Origin: Bacteroidota bacterium
Lineage (GTDB): Bacteria > Bacteroidota > Ignavibacteria > Kryptoniales > JAKASW01
Reading direction: 5' to 3'
Assembly (NCBI GenBank): GCA_021812985.1
Contig: JAKAMG010000031.1
Span: 1-34,597 of the forward strand
Length of the DNA stretch: 34,597 nt
This document shows, piece by piece, positions 16,436-23,669 of the stretch (positions are counted from its first letter, which is position 1; each line of letters opens with the position of its first letter). Below the pieces are notes generated by a model that had not been told where the DNA came from, ran no database searches, and saw only the letters and a list, made by a program, of their open reading frames with translations. The translations under genes and the position numbers were made by a program.

Positions 16436-18604
16436 ATGATGGCTGAAGTAATAACAAAAGAAATTGAAATAGGCGGCAGGAAGCTTTCCATAGAGACAGG
16501 AAAGCTTGCGAAGCAGGCCAGTGGCGCCGTGATGGTGCGTTACGCGGACACGATGGTGCTCGCAACAGTGGTGGCAGCCGAAGAGGCGAAGGAAGGTATT
16601 GATTTCCTCCCCCTTTCCGTTGAATACCGCGAGAAGACAGCGGCCGCCGGAAAAATTCCGGGCGGCTTCCTGAAGAGAGAGGGAAAGCCCAATGAAAAGG
16701 AAGTCCTCTCCGCTCGCCTGATAGACAGGCCCATCCGCCCCCTGTTCCCGAAAAAGTGGAACTTCGAGACGCAGGTCGTCGCGACTGTATTCTCATTCGA
16801 TGGCGAAAACGACCCCGATATTCTCGGGGCTATCGGCGCTTCTGCGGCGTTGGCGGTATCGGACATTCCGTTTGACGGCCCTATAGCCGAAGTACGAGTC
16901 GGCAGGGTTGAGGGACAGTACGTTGTCAACCCGACAGTGTCACAGCTTGAGAACAGCGATATGGATCTGACAGTCGCCGGGACGGACGACTCGATCGTCA
17001 TGGTTGAGGGAGAATCGCGCGAGGTTTCGGAAGCCGATTTGCTCGGGGCGCTCAATTTTGCGCACGGATATGTCAAGCAGATCGTAGCACTGCAGAAGGA
17101 GCTGGCTTCGCTCGTCAGCAAGCCGAAGCGGGAAGTCCCTGCCGAAGATGCAGACGAGGCTCTCGCCACGGACGTGAAGGCACTTTCGTATGCCCGGATC
17201 CATGATCTGAACAGAAAGATCGTCAAGAAGGCGGAACGCAGCGAGGAGTCCAAGAAAATAAAGGCGGATGTCCTGGCCGCGCTCGCGGAGAAATACCCCG
17301 AGAAGGAGGCGAAGATCGCCGAGCTCCTCCACGATATCGACAAGGACGATATGCGTCAGATGATATTGAAAGAGGGAAGAAGGCTCGATGGTCGCGGGTA
17401 CAAGCAAGTCCGTCCCATCACGATTGAAGTGGGCATTCTTCCTAGAACCCACGGCTCGGCTCTCTTCACGCGAGGCGAGACACAGAGCCTGACGTCGGTC
17501 ACGCTTGGAACGAAGCTCGACGAGCAGACGATCGATGGATTGCTGCCCGAATGGACGAAGCGGTTCATGCTCCACTATAATTTCCCAGGCTACAGCGTCG
17601 GGGAGGTAGCGAGGTTGTCCGGTCCCGGCAGAAGAGAGATCGGTCACGGAAACCTGGCTGAAAGGGCGTTGAAGAATCTTATCCCCGGTGAAAAGGAATT
17701 TCCTTACACCGTGCGGGTGGTATCTGATATCCTGGAGTCGAACGGTTCGTCATCGATGGCTACGGTCTGCGCGGGTTCGCTCGCACTCATGGATGCCGGT
17801 GTACCGCTCGGAAGGTCGGTGGCCGGAATCGCCATGGGCCTCATAAAAGAGGGAGATGACGTCGCGGTAATCACGGATATACTTGGGAACGAGGACCATC
17901 TCGGCGATATGGACTTCAAGGTTGCCGGGACGAGAAATGGAATAACCGCGTTCCAGATGGATATCAAGATCCGCGGAATATCATTTGAGATCATGGAAAA
18001 GGCGCTCGCCCAGGCAAAGGAAGGGAGAGAGCACATACTCGGAATTATGGAAGCGGCAATATCCGAACCGCGGAAGGAATTGTCTCCCTTCGCGCCGAGA
18101 ATGACTTCCATGAAGATACCTGTGGATATGATCGGTGCTGTCATCGGACCGGGTGGAAAAATGATAAAGAGCATCGTCCAGGCGACCGGTGCGGAGGTCA
18201 ATATCGAAGACGACGGCTCCGTCGTAATCGCTGCGGTTTCTGCCGAGTCGAGCGACAAGGCGAGAGAGATGATAGAGCGTCTCGTGGAATTACCGGAGGT
18301 CGGAAAGGTTTACAAGGGCACCGTAAAGAGGTTGATGGACTTCGGAGCCTTCGTAGAATTCCTCCCTGGTAAAGAGGGACTCCTCCACATCTCCCAGATC
18401 GACCATAAGAGAGTAAACAAGGTCGAGGACGTGTTCAAGATCGGCGATCCAGTCGAAGTGAAACTGATGGAGGTCGACGATATGGGAAGATACAATCTCA
18501 GCAGGAAGGTTCTGATAGAGAATCCCAATCCGGACGCGATGCAGGAAGAGTATCGTCCTCAGCACAGGCATTCGGACAGACCGAGAAGGGGCCCGCGCCA
18601 CTAA
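16436..18604 (+). CDS. pnp: Polyribonucleotide nucleotidyltransferase (PNPase)
   Basis: A 722-residue phosphorolytic 3'-5' exoribonuclease of mRNA decay, active as a trimer. Two RNase PH domains flank an alpha-helical domain. The first begins GGRKLSIETGKLAKQASGA. The second (from about 320) contains LDGRGYKQVRPI, GETQSLTSVTLG and the catalytic-region GNEDHLGDMDFKVAGT with NGITAFQMDIKI. A KH domain (IGAVIGPGGKMIKSI, near 566-580) and an S1 domain (about 623-690) complete it. The tail is basic (HRHSDRPRRGPRH). Two ATGs stand in tandem (16436, 16439) behind AAGGAT; the second gives the better spacing, so the start may be one residue later. Confidence 0.97.
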   Translation: MMAEVITKEIEIGGRKLSIETGKLAKQASGAVMVRYADTMVLATVVAAEEAKEGIDFLPLSVEYREKTAAAGKIPGGFLKREGKPNEKEVLSARLIDRPIRPLFPKKWNFETQVVATVFSFDGENDPDILGAIGASAALAVSDIPFDGPIAEVRVGRVEGQYVVNPTVSQLENSDMDLTVAGTDDSIVMVEGESREVSEADLLGALNFAHGYVKQIVALQKELASLVSKPKREVPAEDADEALATDVKALSYARIHDLNRKIVKKAERSEESKKIKADVLAALAEKYPEKEAKIAELLHDIDKDDMRQMILKEGRRLDGRGYKQVRPITIEVGILPRTHGSALFTRGETQSLTSVTLGTKLDEQTIDGLLPEWTKRFMLHYNFPGYSVGEVARLSGPGRREIGHGNLAERALKNLIPGEKEFPYTVRVVSDILESNGSSSMATVCAGSLALMDAGVPLGRSVAGIAMGLIKEGDDVAVITDILGNEDHLGDMDFKVAGTRNGITAFQMDIKIRGISFEIMEKALAQAKEGREHILGIMEAAISEPRKELSPFAPRMTSMKIPVDMIGAVIGPGGKMIKSIVQATGAEVNIEDDGSVVIAAVSAESSDKAREMIERLVELPEVGKVYKGTVKRLMDFGAFVEFLPGKEGLLHISQIDHKRVNKVEDVFKIGDPVEVKLMEVDDMGRYNLSRKVLIENPNPDAMQEEYRPQHRHSDRPRRGPRH

Positions 18605-18649
18605 GGTGGGTGTTGCTTTTTCAGGTTCTGTTATCTAACTTTTCGCCTG

Positions 18650-18734
18650 GCCGAAGTGGTGGAACTTGGTAGACACACTGTCTTGAGGGGGCAGGGCCCG
18701 AAAGGGCGTGCGGGTTCGAGTCCCGCCTTCGGCA
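18650..18734 (+). tRNA. tRNA-Leu (anticodon GAG)
   Basis: The acceptor stem GCCGAAG (18650-18656) pairs with CTTCGGC (18727-18733), followed by A73. D arm GTGG-TGGAACTTGGTAGAC, anticodon arm CTGTC-TTGAGGG-GGCAG (anticodon GAG), a long variable arm (GGGCCCGAAAGGGC) and T arm GCGGGTTCGAGTCCCGC are all present. The class II variable arm and A discriminator agree with tRNA-Leu. CCA is not encoded. It lies 45 bases after pnp and probably shares its transcript up to the terminator at 18759. Confidence 0.95.
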
Positions 18735-18758
18735 CAACCCCTCATCGAAATGAAGTCG

Positions 18759-18787
18759 AAGCCGTCCCGGACCTGGGACGGCTTTTT
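18759..18787 (+). terminator. Rho-independent terminator after tRNA-Leu
   Basis: AAGCCGTCCC (18759-18768) pairs with GGGACGGCTT (18775-18784) around a 6-base loop and runs into TTTTT. It closes the pnp/tRNA-Leu transcript and isolates the following small gene. Confidence 0.88.
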
Positions 18788-18848
18788 CATGTGGGGCTGA
18801 GCTAAGACCAGCACGCGCCTTCCGAAATCCTTAGTCGATTCGTTCCGC

Positions 18849-18862
18849 CCATGGTACCATGG
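18849..18862. promoter_or_regulatory. 14-base perfect palindrome upstream of the HTH gene (candidate operator)
   Basis: CCATGGTACCATGG is a perfect 14-base palindrome, centred about 90 bases before the predicted transcription start of the downstream HTH gene. The core TGGTA/TACCA recurs split around the gene's ribosome-binding site (TGGTA 18943-18947, TACCA 18961-18965). A dimeric DNA-binding protein could recognise it; autoregulation by the HTH protein is only a hypothesis. Confidence 0.4.
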
Positions 18863-18909
18863 AGCGCTGTCCCCTTAGCCCTTCTGCTGGTGCGCCGGCA
18901 CATTGAGTG

Positions 18910-18938
18910 TTGACAAATACAGCGGGCTGACTTATAAT
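18910..18938 (+). promoter_or_regulatory. Perfect consensus sigma-70 promoter
   Basis: TTGACA at 18910-18915 and TATAAT at 18933-18938 with the optimal 17-base spacer. Both hexamers match the E. coli consensus at all 12 positions. The predicted start is about 18945, giving a leader of about 20 bases that contains GAGGAG (18951-18956) and the TGGTA/TACCA repeat around it. Confidence 0.8.
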
Positions 18939-18964
18939 ATCGTGGTAACAGAGGAGATTGTACC

Positions 18965-19165
18965 ATGATGAGCGATGTCCAGAAAAGAATGAAGGTCGTG
19001 GAGACTTACAAGAAGCTCTCCAGCCTCAGAGGAGCCGCTGCCAAGCTGGGAGTTAACGTTAAGACGGTGAAGAAATGGGTGGACAGGTTCGCGAAATATG
19101 GGAAAAAAGGGCTCACCGATAAGAGGTTTAAAGCGCCGGTGAAGTCCAAAGGCAGATCCAGATAG
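18965..19165 (+). CDS. Orphan small helix-turn-helix protein (transposase-type HTH)
   Basis: A 66-residue, strongly basic protein (15 Lys, 6 Arg). Residues about 8-45 form a homeodomain-like helix-turn-helix: KVVETYKKLSSLRGAAAKLG, a GVNVKT turn, and TVKKWVDRFAKYG as the recognition helix. KKGLTDKR follows, as in the N-terminal HTH of IS481/IS630-type transposases, where it precedes a DDE domain. No DDE domain or insertion-sequence end is seen downstream; the next 107 bases lead into yicC. GAGGAG lies 8 bases before the ATG, and a full-consensus promoter drives it, so it is probably expressed. It may be a domesticated transposase HTH or a small nucleoid/regulatory protein; the function is unknown. 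Confidence 0.75.
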   Translation: MMSDVQKRMKVVETYKKLSSLRGAAAKLGVNVKTVKKWVDRFAKYGKKGLTDKRFKAPVKSKGRSR

Positions 19166-19272
19166 TCTGTACGCCTGATCTCGGTTAAGACAAGCTACGG
19201 GTTCCCGTCAAGGGTTATATCTGTCCTTTTCAATCCACAACTAACAAAGCACCTCACAGGAAAATTTCTAAG

Positions 19273-20148
19273 ATGATTCAGAGTATGACCGGTTTTGGCA
19301 AGGGCGAGGCCAAAGTCGGCGGATGCACCGCCGCGGTTGAAATCAGAAGCGTTAACAGCAGGTACCTGGAGCTGAATGTCAGGCTTCCCCAGTCTCTTTC
19401 ATCGCGTGAGATGGAGATACGCGAGATGGTGAGACAGTCAATCGGACGTGGGAAGCTGTCAGTCACCGTTTCCACAACGGTAGGCGAAAAGTCCAACGAG
19501 CTTTCTATCGATCCGGAATCTGTAAAGGAAGTCGTCGGGCTCCTAAAATCGTTGAAGAAATCGGCGAATATTTCGAGCCCAATCAAGCTCGAACACATCC
19601 TATCCTTCAAGGATCTTATCAAGGGGGTAACACCCGAGAGTCCGGAGGGAGAAGAATGGGAGGCCGTCAAATCGGCAGTGGAGGCCGCGCTTCGACAGCT
19701 CCAGGAGGCCAGGACTACAGAGGGGATTTCGCTGAGGAAGGATCTGGGCGAAAGAATTTCCAAACTCGAGTCTGCGTTGACGAAGATGGGAGAGCTCGCG
19801 AGATTACGGACCGAGGAAGAGAAGTCGAGGCTCAGGCAAAAGGTCAGCGAGGTGCTGAACGGCAAGGAGGTCGATCCTTCGCGCATCGAGATGGAAATTG
19901 TCCTCCTGGCGGACAAGCTTGATATAACTGAGGAGGTCGTTCGCTTCAGGACGCATAACCAGTTCTTCATGCAGCTTCTGGTTGGCGAGGAGTCCAATGG
20001 AAGGAGGCTTAACTTCCTTCTGCAGGAGATGAACCGGGAGGCAAACACGATGGGATCGAAAGCGTTCGACGCGGAGATGGCTCATCTTGTCGTGGAGATG
20101 AAAGAGGAGCTCGAGAGAATCCGGGAACAGGTGCAGAACCTGGAATGA
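19273..20148 (+). CDS. yicC: YicC-family endoribonuclease
   Basis: A 291-residue protein of the YicC family, recently shown in E. coli to be an endoribonuclease involved in small-RNA turnover. The N-terminus MIQSMTGFGKGEA and the EIRSVNSRYLELNVRLP stretch are the YicC-N signature. The C-terminal DUF1732 domain shows VDPSRIEMEIVLLADKLDI, EEVVRFRTHNQFF and GRRLNFLLQEMNREANTMGS. Length is normal (E. coli 287). It overlaps gmk by ATGA (20145-20148), an arrangement that recurs in many bacteria. No promoter was clearly seen in the 107-base gap after the HTH gene. Confidence 0.95.
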   Translation: MIQSMTGFGKGEAKVGGCTAAVEIRSVNSRYLELNVRLPQSLSSREMEIREMVRQSIGRGKLSVTVSTTVGEKSNELSIDPESVKEVVGLLKSLKKSANISSPIKLEHILSFKDLIKGVTPESPEGEEWEAVKSAVEAALRQLQEARTTEGISLRKDLGERISKLESALTKMGELARLRTEEEKSRLRQKVSEVLNGKEVDPSRIEMEIVLLADKLDITEEVVRFRTHNQFFMQLLVGEESNGRRLNFLLQEMNREANTMGSKAFDAEMAHLVVEMKEELERIREQVQNLE

Positions 20149-20735
20149 AGAAACGGGGAATGCTGCTCGTTGTTTCGGCTCCGAGCGGTGCGGGGAAGAC
20201 GACGATCGTGAAGGAGATCCTGCAACAATACCCGCGATTCGGATTCTCGGTGTCGGCAACGACCAGAGACAAGAGACCCGGAGAGGTCAACGGGAATGAT
20301 TACTTTTTCCTCAGCAGGATGGAATTTGAGAAGAAGATCGCCGCGGACGAACTCGTCGAGCATGAGGAGATCTATTCCAACTACTACGGGACATTGAAAA
20401 GCGAAGTTGAAAAGTCCCTATCCGACGGAAAGGACATAATCTTTGACGTCGATGTGAAAGGGGCGCTCTCGATCAAATCAAAATACCCTGAAGCCGTCCT
20501 GATCTTCATAAAGCCCCCCTCGGTTGAAACGCTAAGGAAGAGGCTGGAAGGGCGTGGAAGTGAGACCCTCGAGCAGATTGACAGGAGGATGGCCCGGGTC
20601 CGAATGGAGCTTGAGAAAGGGGAGTCGTTTGACTATATTGTTATCAATGATGATCTAAAACGTGCCGTAAATGAAGTTTTTGACATCATAAACAAGAAAC
20701 TTAAGGAGTTTTCAAGTGGGCCTGAAACCTATTGA
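20145..20735 (+). CDS. gmk: Guanylate kinase
   Basis: A 196-residue enzyme phosphorylating GMP to GDP with ATP. The P-loop APSGAGKT lies at 12-19. The GMP-binding region is recognisable in SVSATTRDKRPGEVNGNDYFF and the following ELVEHEEIYSNYYGT. IFDVDVKGALSIKSKYPEA and the lid arginines (RRMARVRMELEKG) are present. The start overlaps the yicC stop codon (ATGA), and the end overlaps rpoZ by 20 bases, so yicC-gmk-rpoZ is a tightly coupled unit as in many bacteria, where gmk-rpoZ links nucleotide supply with transcription. Confidence 0.96.
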   Translation: MKKRGMLLVVSAPSGAGKTTIVKEILQQYPRFGFSVSATTRDKRPGEVNGNDYFFLSRMEFEKKIAADELVEHEEIYSNYYGTLKSEVEKSLSDGKDIIFDVDVKGALSIKSKYPEAVLIFIKPPSVETLRKRLEGRGSETLEQIDRRMARVRMELEKGESFDYIVINDDLKRAVNEVFDIINKKLKEFSSGPETY

Positions 20736-21012
20736 CATAAGGCAGTTGGACATTGTGACAGGAAACGCATACGAAGCGATCGTTGTCACCTCCCGCAGGG
20801 CGAGACAGATCAGCGATGAGAGAAAGGTTGAGTTCAGCCAGCGTCTTGAAGGAATTAAGCAGATCCAGGAATCGCTGGAGGAAGATGAGAAGGTGAATCC
20901 CGAACAGGTCGAGCTGAGCAAGGAATTCGACAAGCTCGAGAAGCCGACCGAGCAGGCGCTGGGCGAGCTCCTTGACGGTAAGATCGTCTATCGCTACAAA
21001 TCGACACTGTAA
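20716..21012 (+). CDS. rpoZ: RNA polymerase omega subunit (RpoZ/Rpb6-like)
   Basis: A 98-residue subunit that stabilises beta-prime in RNA polymerase. The start is GTG at 20716 with AAGGAG at 20703-20708 seven bases upstream, inside the end of gmk. The conserved omega core is recognisable in NAYEAIVVTSRRARQIS, and the later KPTEQALGELLDGKIVYRY matches the C-terminal helix region that is often annotated as an Rpb6-like family in Bacteroidota. A charged middle insert (QESLEEDEKVNPEQVEL) is lineage-like. The gmk-rpoZ-coaBC order supports the call. Confidence 0.88.
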   Translation: MGLKPIDIRQLDIVTGNAYEAIVVTSRRARQISDERKVEFSQRLEGIKQIQESLEEDEKVNPEQVELSKEFDKLEKPTEQALGELLDGKIVYRYKSTL

Positions 21013-21032
21013 TAAACCTTCCTTCAGCATGC

Positions 21033-21076
21033 ACGCTGGCGCCTTCGTTCGCATAAGACAGGGATAAGGCCAGCGT
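21033..21076 (+). promoter_or_regulatory. Hairpin covering the coaBC ribosome-binding site
   Basis: ACGCTGG (21033-21039) pairs with CCAGCGT (21070-21076), and CCTT (21042-21045) with AAGG (21066-21069), leaving a 2-base bulge and a 20-base loop. AAGG is the best-placed Shine-Dalgarno (8 bases before the ATG at 21078), so folding would hide it. This suggests translational control, but only folding or structure probing can show it. Confidence 0.4.
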
Positions 21077-21077
21077 C

Positions 21078-22292
21078 ATGAACTCCATCTCCGGCAAGAA
21101 AATTATACTCGGCGTTTGCGGAAGCATCGCCGCATACAAAAGCGCATTTCTCCTCCGTGAGCTCCAGCGAGCTGACGCGGAAGTGAGGGTTGTTATGACT
21201 CCTTCCGCCGCAAACTTCATCGCGCCGTTGACATTCTCCGCGCTTTCCCGCAGTCAGGTATACATGGATATGTTCCCCGAAAAATCAACTTCGATGGGTA
21301 CCTGGCACATCGATCTTGGTCTCTGGGCCGACGCTATGATCATCGCGCCGGTTACGGCCTCCACGATCGCAAAGCTGGCACACGGGATTGCTGACAACTT
21401 CCTTACTTCTTTGGTACTTGCTCTAAGAGCTCCTCTCGTAATCGCACCCGCCATGGATGTTGACATGTTCGTGCACCCTGCGACCGCTTCAAACATCGCA
21501 AAGTTGATGGAGCGTGGTGTGCACGTCATCCAACCGGAAGAAGGGGAACTCGCGAGCGGACTTTCAGGAAAGGGGCGGCTCCCGGAGGTCGACACTATAA
21601 TGAAGTATATGAACGATTTCTTTCTCGGTTACCATCGTGATCTCGCCGGAAAGAAAGTCCTGGTAACAGCCGGCCCCACACAGGAGCCAATTGACGCCGT
21701 TAGGTTCATATCGAACAGGAGTTCGGGGAAGATGGGATTCGCAGTCGCGGCTGCCGCGGCGAACCGCGGTGCGGAGGTAAGACTGATTACTGGCCCGGTC
21801 GGGCTAGAGACACCGCAGAACGTCAGCAGAGAAAACGTCGGCACTGCTGAGGAGATGTTCACGGCCCTCGAGCGAAACGTCGACTGGTGCGATGTCCTTG
21901 TGATGACCGCGGCGGTGTCGGACTATCGCGCCGAGAATATTCCCGACCGGAAGATAAAGAAAGACGAGTTCGCCGGCGGCAAGGCAAGCGTCTCACTCGT
22001 GGAAAATACGGATATACTCAAGGCGCTTGCGCCGAGAAAAGGGAATCGCCTGTTCGTGGGCTTTGCGCTAGAAACTGATAACGTTATCGACAACGCGAAG
22101 AGGAAGTTGAAGTCCAAATCCCTGGATGCCATCGTGGTTAACAACCCACGCGTCGAAGGGGCCGGCTTCGGCACGGAGACCAACAAAGTGACAATAATTT
22201 CCGGCCGGGATGAGTCCCAGACAGATTTACCTATGCTTTCAAAATACGAGGTGGCAGATAGGATCTTCGATCATATCCTGACCTTGCATTAA
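21078..22292 (+). CDS. coaBC: Bifunctional CoaBC (PPC decarboxylase / PPC synthetase)
   Basis: A 404-residue enzyme carrying two steps of coenzyme A synthesis: coupling 4'-phosphopantothenate to cysteine (CoaB) and decarboxylating the product (CoaC, FMN-dependent). The N-terminal flavoprotein domain has GSIAAYK, active-site H77 (TWHIDLG) and PAMD at 124-127. The family usually has PAMN at that motif. The segment ELASGLSGKGR (157-167) has S160 where E. coli CoaC has the catalytic Cys158. Both replacements look like the Bacteroidota version. The CoaB half starts near 188 with KKVLVTAGPTQEPIDAVRFI and NRSSGKMG. The ATG is at the end of a stable hairpin that includes the Shine-Dalgarno. Confidence 0.93.
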   Translation: MNSISGKKIILGVCGSIAAYKSAFLLRELQRADAEVRVVMTPSAANFIAPLTFSALSRSQVYMDMFPEKSTSMGTWHIDLGLWADAMIIAPVTASTIAKLAHGIADNFLTSLVLALRAPLVIAPAMDVDMFVHPATASNIAKLMERGVHVIQPEEGELASGLSGKGRLPEVDTIMKYMNDFFLGYHRDLAGKKVLVTAGPTQEPIDAVRFISNRSSGKMGFAVAAAAANRGAEVRLITGPVGLETPQNVSRENVGTAEEMFTALERNVDWCDVLVMTAAVSDYRAENIPDRKIKKDEFAGGKASVSLVENTDILKALAPRKGNRLFVGFALETDNVIDNAKRKLKSKSLDAIVVNNPRVEGAGFGTETNKVTIISGRDESQTDLPMLSKYEVADRIFDHILTLH

Positions 22293-22376
22293 CCTCCGGC
22301 TCCTCGCCCGCTCGAGTTATCTTCCTCAAGTATCTCCAGTCCTGCTTTACCTATAAGAGTCTCATTGGTGGAATTA

Positions 22377-22405
22377 TTGCATCGCCTTCGTTTTCTTTAT
22401 ATGAT
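22377..22405 (+). promoter_or_regulatory. Predicted promoter of the MscS-type channel gene
   Basis: TTGCAT (22377-22382) and TATGAT (22400-22405) are 17 bases apart. The leader then contains a small GAGTT/AACTC hairpin (22415-22428) and AAGGAG at 22436-22441. Confidence 0.45.
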
Positions 22406-22450
22406 GAAAGAGAGGAGTTCAAAAACTCAAATTCGAAGGAGTTGATAGCC

Positions 22451-23521
22451 ATGGGACAATCTTTGATTCTCTGGGAAGGGTGGTTGTGGTCCGTTGGAAT
22501 TCTGGCCGTCTCTGCAGCGGGAGGGCTCCTGGTACACAGGCTGTTTTTCGCGGTTGCGTCGCGGTTAGCGAAGCGCACGCCCAGCGCGATTGATGATTCC
22601 CTCGTAAACAACTCGAGGAAACCCGCGGCCCTGCTCTTCCCGACAATCAGCACGCTCCTGGTAATGCCGTTCCTGCGCCTCCCGGATTATTTGCACGGAG
22701 CGGCAAGTCACTTCCTTGGTCTGCTCATCATTGCGAGCATCGCTTGGCTGTCCATCGCTCTTACCCAGGTGCTGTCAGACGTTATCGCTTCGAAGTACGA
22801 TATCAATGTCAAAGATAATCTGACGGCGAGGCGGGTGCGGACACAAGTGCATGTCCTTCGAAGGATATTCATAGTAGTAATCGTGACGATCACAGCCGCG
22901 ATAATGCTCATGACTTTTCCCGAAATGAGAAGCATAGGGACTGGTCTTTTCGCGTCGGCCGGGATTGCAGGACTCGTCATTGGAATGGCCGCCCGGCCGG
23001 CACTGTCTAACCTAATCGCCGGGATTCAGATGGCACTCACCGAACCGATAAGGCTTGATGACGTAGTGATAATCGACGGTGAATGGGGGAGGGTGGAGCA
23101 AATCGGCACCACTTACGTCGTCGTTAAGATATGGGACTTACGCCGGCTTGTCGTACCACTTTCGTATTTTATTGAGAAGCCGTTCCAGAATTGGACCCGT
23201 GAATCTGCGGACCTGCTTGGCACTGTTTTTATTTACACCGATTATTCTGTGCCGGTGGGTGAAATCAGAGGCGAATTGCATTCTATACTCAAAGCTTCCG
23301 CGCTTTGGGACGGGAAGGTGTGGGGTTTGCAGGTGACGAACGCGACGGAGCGGACGGTGGAACTGAGGGCGTTGATGAGCGCCAGGGATTCAGGTCAAGC
23401 GTGGGATTTAAGGTGCGAGGTAAGGGAAAAACTAATATATTATCTTCAACGGCAATACCCTGACGCCCTCCCCAGGGCCAGAGTCGAGATAAATACGACT
23501 AAAACCGGGCAGGTCCCTTGA
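22451..23521 (+). CDS. MscS-family mechanosensitive channel
   Basis: A 356-residue inner-membrane channel expected to open under membrane tension during osmotic downshift. Four or five hydrophobic segments occupy the first 190 residues. The pore-lining TM3 is visible as SAGIAGLVIGMAARPALSNL, followed by the beta-domain start IQMALTEPIRLDDVVIIDGE and EQIGTTYVVVKIWDLRRLVV. The C-terminal domain ends LQRQYPDALPRARVEINT. The open frame extends to a TTG at 22442, but AAGGAG at 22436-22441 would then have no spacer; the ATG at 22451 gives a 9-base spacing and is preferred. It stands alone with its own promoter. Confidence 0.9.
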   Translation: MGQSLILWEGWLWSVGILAVSAAGGLLVHRLFFAVASRLAKRTPSAIDDSLVNNSRKPAALLFPTISTLLVMPFLRLPDYLHGAASHFLGLLIIASIAWLSIALTQVLSDVIASKYDINVKDNLTARRVRTQVHVLRRIFIVVIVTITAAIMLMTFPEMRSIGTGLFASAGIAGLVIGMAARPALSNLIAGIQMALTEPIRLDDVVIIDGEWGRVEQIGTTYVVVKIWDLRRLVVPLSYFIEKPFQNWTRESADLLGTVFIYTDYSVPVGEIRGELHSILKASALWDGKVWGLQVTNATERTVELRALMSARDSGQAWDLRCEVREKLIYYLQRQYPDALPRARVEINTTKTGQVP

Positions 23522-23669
23522 TGCTTTTAGGTGTAAAGTCAGAAGGGCCTCGATCGGTTCACGGGAGAGTATCTCCCTACGGAACTTAAGTGTGCCAGAC
23601 CTTGTTGAAAAGTTGACTGCAATCAGTACCAATAACTAAACAGAGATGCCATAAACCGATGAAAACCGC

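Noticed and set aside
19197-19208. ACGGGTTCCCGT palindrome after the HTH gene as an insertion-sequence end or terminator
   Set aside because: No matching copy upstream of the gene, no target duplication seen, and no T tract.
23563-23577. GGGAGA/TCTCCC hairpin after the MscS-type gene as a terminator
   Set aside because: Only a 6-bp stem with a 3-base loop and no T tract on either strand.
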